A stretch of 64,000 nt of DNA from contig NZ_QCYG01000011.1 of assembly GCF_003072065.1 (NCBI RefSeq), positions 62,001 through 126,000 of the forward strand, in the 5' to 3' direction. The notes below the pieces were generated by a model. That model was not told where the DNA came from. It did no database searches and saw only the letters and a program-made list of their open reading frames with translations. The position numbers and the translations under genes are program-made. Source of the stretch: Thalassorhabdomicrobium marinisediminis. GTDB lineage: Bacteria; Pseudomonadota; Alphaproteobacteria; Rhodobacterales; Rhodobacteraceae. Every line of letters begins with the position of its first letter. The first letter of the stretch is position 1. This document shows, one piece after another, positions 8,313 through 17,014 of the stretch.

Positions 8313-9281
8313 ATGTTCGCGAAATTGAAGTTTACGGCAGTCGCTGCGGCCACCACCGCACTGATGGCCCCGGCCGCCATGGCCGAGGAATTCATCACCA
8401 TCGGCACCGGCGGCGTGACCGGCGTTTACTACCCCACCGGCGGCGCGATTTGTCGTCTGGTCAACAAGGGCCGCCGCGACCATGGCGTGCGCTGCTCGGT
8501 CGAATCCACCGGTGGTTCGGTCTACAACATCAACACGATCCGCGAAGGCGAGCTTGAGTTCGGCGTCGCGCAGTCCGACTGGCAGTACCACGCCTACAAC
8601 GGCACCTCGCGCTTTGAGGAAGACGGTGCGTTCGAAGGTCTGCGGGCCGTGTTCTCGGTCCACCCCGAGCCCTTCACCGTCGTCGCCCGTGCCGACAGCG
8701 GCATCCAGAGCATCGAGGACCTTGAAGGCAAGCGCGTGAACATCGGCAACCCCGGTTCCGGCCAGCGCGGCACGATGGAAGTGCTGATGGAAGCCCTGGG
8801 CTGGACGACTGACGATTTCGCCCTCGCAACCGAGTTGAAGGCCGCCGAGCAGTCCGCAGCGCTGTGCGACAACCAGATCGATGCGATGGTCTACACCGTG
8901 GGCCACCCCTCGGGGTCGATCCAAGAAGCCACGACGGCTTGCGACTCGGTGCTGGTGAACGTCTCCGGCGATGTGGTCGATGGTCTGGTTGAAGAGAACT
9001 CCTTCTACCGCACCGCCACCATCCCCGGCGGCATGTATCGCGGCAACGATGAAGACGTGCAGACCTTCGGCGTCGGTGCGACCTTCGTGACCTCGGCGGA
9101 TGTATCCGAAGACGTGGTCTACACGCTGGTCTCCTCGGTCTTCGAGAACTTCGACGACTTCACCGGCCTGCACCCTGCCTTCGCCAACCTCAAGCCCGAG
9201 GAAATGGCCACCGCAGGTCTGTCCGCGCCGCTGCACCCCGGTGCCGAAAAGTACTACCGTGAGCAGGGCTGGATCGAGTAA
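8313..9281 (+). CDS. TAXI-family TRAP transporter substrate-binding protein
   Basis: 322 residues with a signal peptide ending near AMAEE and AAGGAGAG ahead of the start. TAXI-family hallmarks are present: ITIGTGGVTGVYYPTGGAICRLVNKG right after the signal peptide, then the VESTGGSVYNINTIREGELEFGVAQSDW block. It captures a solute (glutamate-like, dicarboxylate or other; not assignable) in the periplasm for the fused TRAP permease that follows. The two hairpins downstream of the stop would favour more binding protein than permease, as is usual for TRAP operons. Confidence 0.93.
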   Translation: MFAKLKFTAVAAATTALMAPAAMAEEFITIGTGGVTGVYYPTGGAICRLVNKGRRDHGVRCSVESTGGSVYNINTIREGELEFGVAQSDWQYHAYNGTSRFEEDGAFEGLRAVFSVHPEPFTVVARADSGIQSIEDLEGKRVNIGNPGSGQRGTMEVLMEALGWTTDDFALATELKAAEQSAALCDNQIDAMVYTVGHPSGSIQEATTACDSVLVNVSGDVVDGLVEENSFYRTATIPGGMYRGNDEDVQTFGVGATFVTSADVSEDVVYTLVSSVFENFDDFTGLHPAFANLKPEEMATAGLSAPLHPGAEKYYREQGWIE

Positions 9282-9302
9282 ACGGTCCGCCTGCACCACT
9301 GT

Positions 9303-9350
9303 CGGGGGCGGCGCGCTGCCCCCGGCGCACCGGTTGTTGGGGACAACCGG
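9303..9350 (+). promoter_or_regulatory. Two tandem hairpins between TAXI receptor and permease genes
   Basis: First stem CGGGGGC/GCCCCCG at 9303-9324, second stem CCGGTTGT/ACAACCGG at 9330-9350, both perfect. There is no U-run, so they are more likely 3' mRNA stabilisers or processing signals than terminators. Confidence 0.6.
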
Positions 9351-9396
9351 ACAAATCTGAAAAGATGCGCCGGCCCACCGGCAAAAAGGGGGACAG

Positions 9397-12006
9397 ATGT
9401 CACAATCCGAAAGCCGCGCTCTGAGCGAGCAGGAACTACAGGACCTCGTTGCGGCCAGCGACAGCGGAGCCCGCAGCCCGACCGGGGCCGTGGGCCTTTT
9501 TATTGCCGCCGTGGCGCTGATCTGGTCGATCTTTCAGGTGCTTCTCGCCTCACCGGTGGCGCCCTACATCCTGCCCGCCGATGCGATCAACAACTCGCGC
9601 CAGATCCATCTGGCCTTTGCGATGTTTCTGGCCGCGATGGCCTATCCCCTCTTCAAACACAGCCCGCGCAGCTACATCCCGTGGTATGACTGGGCGCTCG
9701 GTCTCGCCGGCGCCTTCCTCGCGCTGTATGGCTATTTCTTCTACGACAAGATCGTGCAGAACGGCGGTCTGGCCGACACGCAAGACGCCTATTTCGCACT
9801 CGCGGGCCTGATCATCCTGTTCATTGCCTCCTACCGGGTGCTGGGCCCGGTGATGGTGATCCTCGCCGTGGTGTTCCTCGCCTACGTCTTCTTCGGCGCC
9901 TCGGACTATGTGCCCGACCAGATCCGTTGGGCGGGCGCCAGTCTGCGCAAGGCGATGAGCCATATGTGGATCACCTCGGAAGGGGTCTTCGGCATCGCGC
10001 TGGGGGTCTCGACCAAGTTCGTGTTCCTGTTCGTGCTCTTCGGCGCGCTGCTAGATAAGGCGGGCGCGGGCAATTACTTCATCAAGATGGCCTTCGGCGC
10101 GCTTGGTCACCTGCGCGGCGGTCCGGCGAAAGCCGCCGTTGTCGGATCGGCCGCTACCGGTCTGATCTCGGGCTCGTCCATCGCCAACGTGGTCACCACC
10201 GGGACCTTCACCATTCCGCTGATGAAACGGGTCGGGTTCTCGGCAGAAAAGGCAGGCTCGGTCGAGGTCGCCTCTTCGGTGAACGGCCAGATCATGCCCC
10301 CGGTCATGGGGGCCGCGGCCTTCCTGATGGTCGAATACGTCGGCATTTCCTATGTCGAGGTGATCACCCATGCCTTCCTGCCCGCGGTCATCAGCTATAT
10401 CGCGCTGGTCTATATCGTTCACCTTGAAGCGGTGAAGAACAGAATGCCGACCATCGGCAATAAGGTGGTGAACCTGTTCAACACCGTGCTGGGCATGTTC
10501 GGCTTTTTCGCCGGTTTCGCGCTGCTGTGCTATGCCACGCAATATCCCGTGGGCTGGATCGTGTCCCTGTTCCCCGAGGGCGCGGGTTGGATCCTGTCGG
10601 CGCTGCTGGGGGTGATCTATCTCGGCCTCGTCTATCTCGCGGCTCAAGGCCCCGATCTTGAGCCCGACGATCCCAACGCCGAAGTCGTGGAACTGCCCGA
10701 CGTGGCGGTGATCTACAAAACCGGGCTTTATTACCTGCTGCCCATCGTGGTTTTGGTCTATTTCCTGATGATTGAGCGCAAGTCGCCGGGCCTGTCGGCC
10801 TTTTGGGCGACCTTCCTTTTGTTCTTCATCCTGCTGACGCAGAAACCGCTGAAAGCGCTGTTCCGGGGAGAGGGCAACTTCGGCGCGCGGCTCAAGGACG
10901 GGGTTCTCGACCTTGTGGGCGGCATGATCGACGGGGCGCGCAACATGATCGGCATCGGTCTGGCCACAGCCACCGCCGGCATCATCGTCGGCACCGTGTC
11001 GCTCACCGGCATCGGTCAGGTGATGGCGGACTTCGTCGAGTTCCTCTCGGGGGGCAACCTGATCCTGATGCTGATCTTCGTGGCGATCCTGTCGCTGATC
11101 CTTGGCATGGGCCTGCCGACCACGGCGAACTACATCGTCGTGTCGTCGCTGATGGTCGGCGTCGTGGTCGAACTCGGCGCGCAGAACGGGCTGATCGTGC
11201 CGCTGATCGCGGTGCACCTGTTCGTGTTCTACTTCGGCATCATGGCCGATGTGACACCGCCCGTGGGGCTCGCCAGTTTCGCCGCTGCCGCCGTATCGGG
11301 TGGCGATGCAATCCGCACAGGCTTTACCGCCTTCTTCTACTCGCTGCGGACCGTCGCCCTGCCCTTCGTGTTCATCTTCAACACCGACCTGTTGCTGATC
11401 GACGTGACATGGACCCAAGGCATCATCGTCTTCATTGTGGCGACCATCGGTATTCTGGTGTTCACGGCCGCGACGATGAACTGGTTCCTGACCAAGAACC
11501 GCATCTGGGAAACCGTGGCGATGCTGCTCATCGCCTTCGCGCTGTTCCGGCCGGGGTTCTTCATGAACCAGATCCAGCCCCCGTTCGAGAACGTCGAACC
11601 GGCCGCCTTCGCCCAAGCCGTGGGGGAAGCGCAGCCCGGCAACCAGTTGCGACTGGTCATCTCCGGCCCCGACTTCGACACGCTTGAGGTCAAAGAGGTC
11701 ACAGTGCCCGTCACCGTGCCCGAGGGCGCCGACGCGCAGGCCCGCCTCGATACGCTGGGCTTCATCATCTACGATGAGGACGGCGTGCAGCGGCTGGATG
11801 AGCCGATGTTCGGAACCGAGCTGGGCGACGCCCTGTCGTCCTTCGACTTCTACGGCGACGAACCGGTGCAGATCGCCAGCGTGCAGGCCACGGCGGACCA
11901 GCTCCCGAAAGAGCTGATCTTCATCCCGGCGCTGCTGCTGCTTGGCCTGATCGCGTTTTTGCAACACCGCCGCGCGGAACCAGACCTGCAAGGAGAGCCC
12001 GCATGA
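9397..12006 (+). CDS. TRAP transporter fused permease (DctQM-type, TAXI-associated)
   Basis: 869 residues, a fusion of the small and large TRAP membrane subunits typical of TAXI systems. The N-terminal quarter carries four to five helices. The DctM-like part has the conserved motifs GAGNYFIKMAFGALGHLRGG, the GSSIANVVTTGTFTIPLMKR block near residues 250-275, and GMGLPTTANYIVVSSLMVG. The last 150 residues include a soluble stretch followed by a final helix. It couples solute uptake to an ion gradient. The start has AAAGGGGGAC upstream, and the stop overlaps the next gene's ATG. Confidence 0.93.
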   Translation: MSQSESRALSEQELQDLVAASDSGARSPTGAVGLFIAAVALIWSIFQVLLASPVAPYILPADAINNSRQIHLAFAMFLAAMAYPLFKHSPRSYIPWYDWALGLAGAFLALYGYFFYDKIVQNGGLADTQDAYFALAGLIILFIASYRVLGPVMVILAVVFLAYVFFGASDYVPDQIRWAGASLRKAMSHMWITSEGVFGIALGVSTKFVFLFVLFGALLDKAGAGNYFIKMAFGALGHLRGGPAKAAVVGSAATGLISGSSIANVVTTGTFTIPLMKRVGFSAEKAGSVEVASSVNGQIMPPVMGAAAFLMVEYVGISYVEVITHAFLPAVISYIALVYIVHLEAVKNRMPTIGNKVVNLFNTVLGMFGFFAGFALLCYATQYPVGWIVSLFPEGAGWILSALLGVIYLGLVYLAAQGPDLEPDDPNAEVVELPDVAVIYKTGLYYLLPIVVLVYFLMIERKSPGLSAFWATFLLFFILLTQKPLKALFRGEGNFGARLKDGVLDLVGGMIDGARNMIGIGLATATAGIIVGTVSLTGIGQVMADFVEFLSGGNLILMLIFVAILSLILGMGLPTTANYIVVSSLMVGVVVELGAQNGLIVPLIAVHLFVFYFGIMADVTPPVGLASFAAAAVSGGDAIRTGFTAFFYSLRTVALPFVFIFNTDLLLIDVTWTQGIIVFIVATIGILVFTAATMNWFLTKNRIWETVAMLLIAFALFRPGFFMNQIQPPFENVEPAAFAQAVGEAQPGNQLRLVISGPDFDTLEVKEVTVPVTVPEGADAQARLDTLGFIIYDEDGVQRLDEPMFGTELGDALSSFDFYGDEPVQIASVQATADQLPKELIFIPALLLLGLIAFLQHRRAEPDLQGEPA

Positions 12007-12440
12007 CCCAGACGATCCTTTGTGCCATCGACATCAACCGCCCCAAGGAAGAGGCGCACGTGCTGGAAGCGGCCAAACGGCTGGCCGATCTGGACGACGC
12101 GCAGCTTGACGTGATCACGGTTATGCCCGACTTCGGGTCCGGCGTCGTCGGGGTCTATTTCAAGGACCATCAGGTGAAGGCCGCCAAGGACAGCGCGAGT
12201 GAAGCGCTTGAAAAGCTGGTGAGCAACGTGCTCGGGCCGGACCACAGCAAGAAGGTGCGCCATGTGGTGGCCGTGGGCAAAGCCTATGAAGAGGTGCTGC
12301 ACGCCGCCAAGGTGTCGCAGGCGGACCTGATCGTGATCGGCGCCCAACGGCCCGACTTCAAGGACTACCTGCTTGGCCCGAACGCCGCGCGGGTGGTGCG
12401 CCATGCGACCTGTTCGGTCTATGTCGTCCGCGCGGACTGA
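12003..12440 (+). CDS. Universal stress protein (UspA family), TRAP-linked
   Basis: 145 residues with a UspA fold: TILCAIDINRPKE at the start, and near the end the ATP-binding style LIVIGAQRPDFKDYLLGPNAARVVRHATCSVYVVR, which keeps the G-x(n)-G-x(n)-S/T order in degenerate form. It overlaps the permease stop by 4 bp. A UspA protein encoded with TRAP genes recalls TeaD, which modulates the ectoine transporter TeaABC in Halomonas. I infer a comparable regulatory role for nucleotide-dependent control of this transporter. Confidence 0.88.
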   Translation: MTQTILCAIDINRPKEEAHVLEAAKRLADLDDAQLDVITVMPDFGSGVVGVYFKDHQVKAAKDSASEALEKLVSNVLGPDHSKKVRHVVAVGKAYEEVLHAAKVSQADLIVIGAQRPDFKDYLLGPNAARVVRHATCSVYVVRAD

Positions 12441-12533
12441 CCGCCGCCGGCAGGGCCTGCCTGTCACCGTGCCGCAGGGGGGAACCGACGCTTCACGGTG
12501 GCAGGGCGCGCAGGACTGTGCCATTCTGCGGCC

Positions 12534-13265
12534 ATGAACACCGCCGCCTCCCGCAAGCCCGCGTCCCGCCGGACCCTGCCCCGACTTGATGAAAGCCTGC
12601 TGACGCACATGGCGCCCTTCGAGAAGCTCGATAAGGCGCAGATCCGCGCGATCCTCGATCATGCGGTCTCGCGCCGTTATGCCGCTGGCACGGCCCTGTT
12701 CGACGAAGGCGCGCCCGCCGACCGGTTCTTCATGTTGCTGGACGGCTACGTGCGCGTGGTGCGCATCACCCCCACGGGCGAACAGGTCACCGCGCTGCAC
12801 ATCCCCGCGGGGCAGCTTCTGGGCATCGCCAAGGCGCTTGGCCGCGACACCTATCCCGCCTCGGCCATCGCCGCCACGGATTCGATTGCGCTGAGCTGGC
12901 CCATGCGATTGTGGGACAGTTTCGTGGAAACCTACGACGGGTTTTCCACCGCCAGCAACAAGACCGTCGGCCAGCGCGTGGGCGAGATGAACAACCGCAT
13001 GGTGGAAATGGCGACGCAGCAGGTGGAACAACGGGTCGCCAATGCGCTTTTGCGTCTGATCAACCAGACCGGCCGCAAGGTCGACGACGGGATCGAGATC
13101 GACTTTCCGATGACCCGGCAGGACCTGTCCGAGCTGACCGCGACCACCCTGCACACGGTCAGCCGTCTGCTCAGCAAATGGGAAAAACAGGGGCTGGTGC
13201 AAAGCAAGCGCAAGCGGATCACGGTGACCGACCCCCATGCGCTGGTGGTGATCGGTCAGACCTGA
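12534..13265 (+). CDS. nnr: Crp/Fnr-family regulator, Nnr/Dnr-like
   Basis: 243 residues from the ATG at 12534; a start at 12498 would be upstream of the family N-terminus. A cyclic-nucleotide-binding-like domain (about 25-140) is followed by a helical dimer region and a winged HTH whose recognition helix reads ELTATTLHTVSRLLSKW, close to that of Nnr/DNR regulators. The N-terminus lacks the cysteine cluster of Fnr, so it is not a 4Fe-4S oxygen sensor. Nnr-type proteins respond to NO. The surrounding nnrS, nnrU, hemN and nor genes and the TTG-N8-CAA boxes in front of three of them support control of denitrification and NO defence. The exact subgroup is inferred. Confidence 0.8.
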   Translation: MNTAASRKPASRRTLPRLDESLLTHMAPFEKLDKAQIRAILDHAVSRRYAAGTALFDEGAPADRFFMLLDGYVRVVRITPTGEQVTALHIPAGQLLGIAKALGRDTYPASAIAATDSIALSWPMRLWDSFVETYDGFSTASNKTVGQRVGEMNNRMVEMATQQVEQRVANALLRLINQTGRKVDDGIEIDFPMTRQDLSELTATTLHTVSRLLSKWEKQGLVQSKRKRITVTDPHALVVIGQT

Positions 13266-13471
13266 CCCGTCACCGCCGCCGTGAGCTCCGACAGGAAGCT
13301 GTCCTCGTCCAGATCGTATTCGGCGCAGGCATCAACGATGGTATGGAAGGGGCTCACCAGACAGCCCACACACAGCATCTTGTGGCGCATGAAGACCTCG
13401 ACCGTGTCCGGCCAGAGCGTCATCATGTCCGCCAGTGGCAGATCGGGATCATCCAGTCGTGGCTTGCCCAT
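13256..13471 (-). CDS. DUF1858-domain small protein
   Basis: 71 residues beginning MGKPRLDDPDLPLADMMTLW. It has the DUF1858 pattern of a single helix-turn-helix-like fold and the conserved CVGC motif at residues 35-38, as in the N-terminal domain of ScdA/YtfE-type iron-sulfur repair proteins. AAGGAGGAGG precedes the ATG. It is convergent with nnr (10 bp overlap of the ends) and divergent from nnrS across an Nnr/Fnr-type box. DUF1858 proteins are often found beside NO-response genes, and a role in nitrosative stress is inferred. The biochemical role is unknown. Confidence 0.8.
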   Translation of the reverse strand: MGKPRLDDPDLPLADMMTLWPDTVEVFMRHKMLCVGCLVSPFHTIVDACAEYDLDEDSFLSELTAAVTGQV

Positions 13472-13521
13472 GGTGTTTGGTCCTCCTCCTTGCGATCCTA
13501 GGGCGGCAAGTGTCGCGGACT

Positions 13522-13535
13522 TTGTGCCAGATCAA
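13522..13535. promoter_or_regulatory. Fnr/Nnr-type box in the nnrS / DUF1858 divergent promoter
   Basis: TTGTG-N4-ATCAA, 8 of 10 positions of the TTGAT-N4-ATCAA consensus. Its centre is about 90 bp before nnrS and 57 bp before the divergent small gene, so it could serve both. Confidence 0.65.
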
Positions 13536-13618
13536 ACTTCGACGCGGTCGGATGCCCTAGATCGGGCACATCAAGATCCACGCGGCAGATCCTGCCGGTT
13601 TCAGAAAGACGTGTTCCC

Positions 13619-14812
13619 ATGGCACAAACTTCCGCAGAACAGATGCGCGCCTGGACGGGGCCCGCGCTGTTCAGTTTCGGCTTCCGTCCGTTCTTCCTTT
13701 TCGGCGCGCTTTGGATGGCGCTGGCGATGCTTCTCTGGCTTGCCGCCCTTGCCGGTGTGATCGAACTGCCCACGCGGCTTGACCCGATCTCATGGCACGC
13801 CCATGCCTTCCTGTTTGGCTACCTTGGCGCGGTGATCGCGGGCTTCCTTCTGACCGCCGTGCCGAACTGGACGGGCCGCCTGCCCATGGTTGGCTGGCGG
13901 CTGGCCGCCCTTTTCGGCCTTTGGGTGGCCGGGCGCGTGGCGGTGCTCACGTCGGCCCTGCTGCCCGCGGGGCTCACCCCGTTGATCGGCGTGGCCTTTC
14001 CGGTGGTGCTGGGGCTGATGATCCTGCGAGAGATCGTCGCCGGCAAGAACTGGCGCAACCTTGTGGTGCTGGCGCTGCTGGCGGTCTTCGCGCTGGCCAA
14101 TCTGATGTTCCACATCGAAGCCGCAAGGGGCGATTTTGCCGCCCAGGGTTACGGGCTGCGCCTTGGGGTCGCGACGGTGGTGATGATGATCGCGGTCATC
14201 GGCGGGCGCATCATCCCGTCGTTCACGCGCAATTGGCTGGCCGGCCAGGGTCATGCCGCCCGACCCGAGCCGCCCATGCAGCGCTTTGACAAGGCCTGCC
14301 TGATCGCGAGCGTTCCGATCTTGGGGCTTTGGGTCTCTGCGCCCGCGGCGGCGGTCACGGCGGCGGGGCTGGCGGTGTTCGGGCTTCTGCATCTGGCGCG
14401 TCTGCTGCGCTGGCAGGGCCAGCACACGGGGGGCGAAGCGTTGGTCTGGGTGCTGCATCTGTCCTACCTGATGGTCCCCCTGGGCGCCTTCGCTCTGGCG
14501 TTCGAGGCGGCCTTCGGCGGCTTGGGCGCGGCTGCGGCGCAGCACGTCTGGATGGCTGGCGCTCTGGGGGCGATGACGCTGGCGGTGATGACGCGGGCGA
14601 CGCTGGGCCACACCGGCCAGACCCTGCACGCGAATGCCGCGACCGTGGGGCTTTACCTGTGCCTCTTCGGCTCGGTGGTGCTGCGGCTGCTTGCAGGCGG
14701 CCTGCCCGCGCTTCTGACCTTGTCGGGGCTGCTGTGGATCGCGGCTTTCGTAGTCTTTACAATGATATACGGGCCGCTCTTGATGCGGCCAAAACAAAGG
14801 AAAACCCTATGA
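13619..14812 (+). CDS. nnrS: NnrS family heme/copper membrane protein
   Basis: 397 residues with about twelve membrane helices. NnrS signatures are visible: FSFGFRPFFLFGALWMALAM near residues 18-38, SWHAHAFLFGYLGAVIAGFLLTAVPNWTG (about 57-85), GGRIIPSFTRNWL, and the C-terminal MTRATLGHTGQTLHA. Family members bind heme and copper, protect against NO stress and are controlled by Nnr in Rhodobacter. The gene follows an Nnr/Fnr-type box and is coupled to nnrU by an ATGA overlap. The start has no strong ribosome-binding site. Confidence 0.93.
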   Translation: MAQTSAEQMRAWTGPALFSFGFRPFFLFGALWMALAMLLWLAALAGVIELPTRLDPISWHAHAFLFGYLGAVIAGFLLTAVPNWTGRLPMVGWRLAALFGLWVAGRVAVLTSALLPAGLTPLIGVAFPVVLGLMILREIVAGKNWRNLVVLALLAVFALANLMFHIEAARGDFAAQGYGLRLGVATVVMMIAVIGGRIIPSFTRNWLAGQGHAARPEPPMQRFDKACLIASVPILGLWVSAPAAAVTAAGLAVFGLLHLARLLRWQGQHTGGEALVWVLHLSYLMVPLGAFALAFEAAFGGLGAAAAQHVWMAGALGAMTLAVMTRATLGHTGQTLHANAATVGLYLCLFGSVVLRLLAGGLPALLTLSGLLWIAAFVVFTMIYGPLLMRPKQRKTL

Positions 14813-15477
14813 GCTGGCTCGGCTTCGGCGGCGTATTCGCCGCGTTCTTCCTGACCCATTCGATCCCCGTGCGCCCCGCGGTCAAATCCCGCCTGACCGC
14901 GTGGCTCGGACCCCGCACCTTCACGATTGGCTACTCGCTGCTGTCGCTGGCCATGCTGGCGCTGCTGATCTGGGCCGCCGGTCGCGCGCCTGCGGTCTCG
15001 CTCTGGCCGCAGATGATGTGGCAACGGCACCTTGCGCATCTGGGCATGCTGGCGGCCTGCCTGATCCTCGCGGCCTCTTTGGGGCGGCCGAACCCGTTCT
15101 CGTTCGGGGGCGCGCGAAATGACCGCTTCGACCCCGCGCACCCCGGTATCCTGCGCCACCTCCGCCATCCGGTGCTGGTGGCGCTGGCGCTCTGGGCGGG
15201 GGTGCATCTGGCGGTGAACGGCGATCTGGCCCATGTGATCCTGTTCGGCGTGCTGGGCGGTTTCGCGGTGCTGGGGCGCAAGGTGATCGACCGGCGCAAA
15301 CAGCGCGTGCTGGGTCCGGACAGGTGGCAAGCACTGCTGCACGCAACCCAAGCCGCCCCACTCTTCCCCGCGCCGCAAAGCTGGGCCGGGGCCGCGTTGC
15401 GCCTGCTGGCGGGGCTGGCGGCCTTTGTCGCGCTGCTGGCGCTGCACCCCATCGTGATCGGGGTAGCGGCGCTCTAG
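14809..15477 (+). CDS. nnrU: NnrU family membrane protein
   Basis: 222 residues from the ATG at 14809, which overlaps the nnrS stop. Six or so membrane segments are predicted. The family pattern THSIPVRPAVKSRLTAWLGPRTFTIGYSLLSL near the N-terminus and RHLRHPVLVALALWAGVHLAVNGDLAHVILFG in the middle is clear. NnrU was described as needed for nitrite/NO reductase activity in Rhodobacter and is related to NnrU/MddA-like methyltransferase-fold membrane proteins. Its molecular role here is not known. Confidence 0.9.
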   Translation: MSWLGFGGVFAAFFLTHSIPVRPAVKSRLTAWLGPRTFTIGYSLLSLAMLALLIWAAGRAPAVSLWPQMMWQRHLAHLGMLAACLILAASLGRPNPFSFGGARNDRFDPAHPGILRHLRHPVLVALALWAGVHLAVNGDLAHVILFGVLGGFAVLGRKVIDRRKQRVLGPDRWQALLHATQAAPLFPAPQSWAGAALRLLAGLAAFVALLALHPIVIGVAAL

Positions 15478-15492
15478 CGCCGCCACCCTTCG

Positions 15493-16848
15493 TCAGGACG
15501 CGCGAGAGTATCGCACCCCGTCAGGCACATGCTGGTCCAGCGTCGCGGCGATTAACCGGGTGAGCGCCTGCCCCTTCGGTGCGATGCGGACCTGGGTGCC
15601 GTCGAAGGTCACGAAGGGTGCGAAGGCCTCGGCCATCTTCGCAAGCTCCGGCGCAAGGCTGCGGGCCTGCGGGCCCATCTCGGCCTCTAAAACCGCAAGA
15701 TCGAGACCGAAGTCGCACATCAGGCATTCAATCGCCCGCGCGCGCAGCTTGTCCTCCTCAGCCAGCGCATAGCCCCGGGCGCCGGCCAAGGTGCCAGCCG
15801 CGATGCGCTGCTTATAGGCCGCCGTCGCGGTGGCATTCTGCACGTAGCCTTCCGGATAGCGCGAGATCGACGAGGCGCCGATGCCGATCAGCGTCGCGCA
15901 GCTGTCCACCGTATAGCCCTGAAAATTGCGCCGCAGCGTGCCCGAGGCCGCAGCCTGCGCAAGATCATCGCCGGGGCGTGCGAAATGGTCGATCCCGATC
16001 CGGTCCAGACCCGCCGCGCCGAACATGCCGGCGGCCAGCTCCGCCAGCCGGTAGCGCGCCAGATCGCCTGGCAGGGCCGCCTCATCGATCAGCTTCTGCC
16101 GTTTGGACGCCCATGGCACATGGGCATAACCGAAGAGCGCCACGCGGTCGGGTGCGAAGGTCAGCACCTTTTCCACCGTGTCGGCGATCCGCGCCTCGGT
16201 CTGGTGCGGCAACCCGTAGACCAGATCCGTGTTGAGCGAGGCGACGCCGGCGGCGCGCAGATCCTCGACACAGGCGCGGGTGACGTCGAAGGGCTGCAAC
16301 CGGCCGATGGCCTGCTGCACCTCGTCGTTGAAATCCTGAATCCCGATCGAGGCGCGGTTCATGCCTTCGGCCGCAAGGGCGGTGATCTTGGCGCGGTCCA
16401 CCATCGTCGGGTCGATCTCGACCGAGAATTCGCAGGTCTCCGTCGGCGGAAACACGGCGCGGATCGCGGCGGCCAGCCGGTGGATCAGCGGCGGCGGCAG
16501 GATGGTCGGCGTCCCCCCGCCCCAGTGCAGCCGCCCCATGCGCACGCCCTCCGGCAAACGCTCTTTGAGCAACGCAAGCTCTGCCTCAATGCTTTCGAGG
16601 TAGCTTTCCACCGGGCCCAGCGTCTGCGTGCCTTGCGTGTGACAGGCGCAAAACCAGCACAGCCGTTCGCAAAACGGAATATGCACATAGACCGACACCG
16701 GATCGCGCGGATCAAGCGCGCCCAGCGCCCTGTCCTGAAACGCGCCGTCCACGCGCGGCGTGAACACCGCAGCGGTCGGATATGAAGTATAGCGCGGCAC
16801 GCGCGCATCGAAGAGGCCAAGCGCCTTGAGCTGTTCAATATGTTCCAT
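15493..16848 (-). CDS. hemN: Oxygen-independent coproporphyrinogen III oxidase (HemN-type radical SAM)
   Basis: 451 residues from the ATG at 16848, the usual HemN length. A longer frame to 16977 would cross the regulatory box. The radical SAM motif is C60-x3-C64-x2-C67 (IPFCERLCWFCACHTQG), followed by LHWGGGTPTILP and the glycine-rich SAM contacts. The N-terminal PRYTSYPTA is also HemN-typical. It decarboxylates coproporphyrinogen III to protoporphyrinogen IX without oxygen, supplying heme for anaerobic respiration. An Fnr/Nnr-type box 35 bp upstream fits oxygen- or NO-dependent control. HemZ-like paralogues exist, but the motif set favours HemN. Confidence 0.9.
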   Translation of the reverse strand: MEHIEQLKALGLFDARVPRYTSYPTAAVFTPRVDGAFQDRALGALDPRDPVSVYVHIPFCERLCWFCACHTQGTQTLGPVESYLESIEAELALLKERLPEGVRMGRLHWGGGTPTILPPPLIHRLAAAIRAVFPPTETCEFSVEIDPTMVDRAKITALAAEGMNRASIGIQDFNDEVQQAIGRLQPFDVTRACVEDLRAAGVASLNTDLVYGLPHQTEARIADTVEKVLTFAPDRVALFGYAHVPWASKRQKLIDEAALPGDLARYRLAELAAGMFGAAGLDRIGIDHFARPGDDLAQAAASGTLRRNFQGYTVDSCATLIGIGASSISRYPEGYVQNATATAAYKQRIAAGTLAGARGYALAEEDKLRARAIECLMCDFGLDLAVLEAEMGPQARSLAPELAKMAEAFAPFVTFDGTQVRIAPKGQALTRLIAATLDQHVPDGVRYSRAS

Positions 16849-16882
16849 GCCCGTCCTGTGCCACGGATGCAAAGCCGCGACT

Positions 16883-16896
16883 TTGTTCTGGATCAA
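16883..16896. promoter_or_regulatory. Fnr/Nnr-type box upstream of hemN
   Basis: On the minus strand the site reads TTGAT-N4-AACAA, 9 of 10 positions of TTGAT-N4-ATCAA. It lies 35 bp upstream of the hemN start and 119 bp from the divergent FMN reductase gene. Confidence 0.7.
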
Positions 16897-17014
16897 CAAG
16901 CGCGGATCGGTCGTGCGAAACTGCGAATTTTCCGCGTGCCGTTGAAACTCGCCCGGTTCCCGATACCATTGCTGCAAGCCACGGACGACGTCCGTCCCTC
17001 AAAAAGGAAATGCC

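Noticed and set aside
7230-9299. Very long open frame on the minus strand under the binding-protein and TAXI genes
   Set aside because: It is antisense to two well-supported genes, is arginine/glycine/histidine-rich, and has no recognisable domain; a high-GC shadow frame.
10051-11991. 646-codon minus-strand open frame under the TRAP permease
   Set aside because: Composition is His/Asp/Gln/Arg-rich with no fold and lies wholly within a clear membrane permease gene on the other strand.
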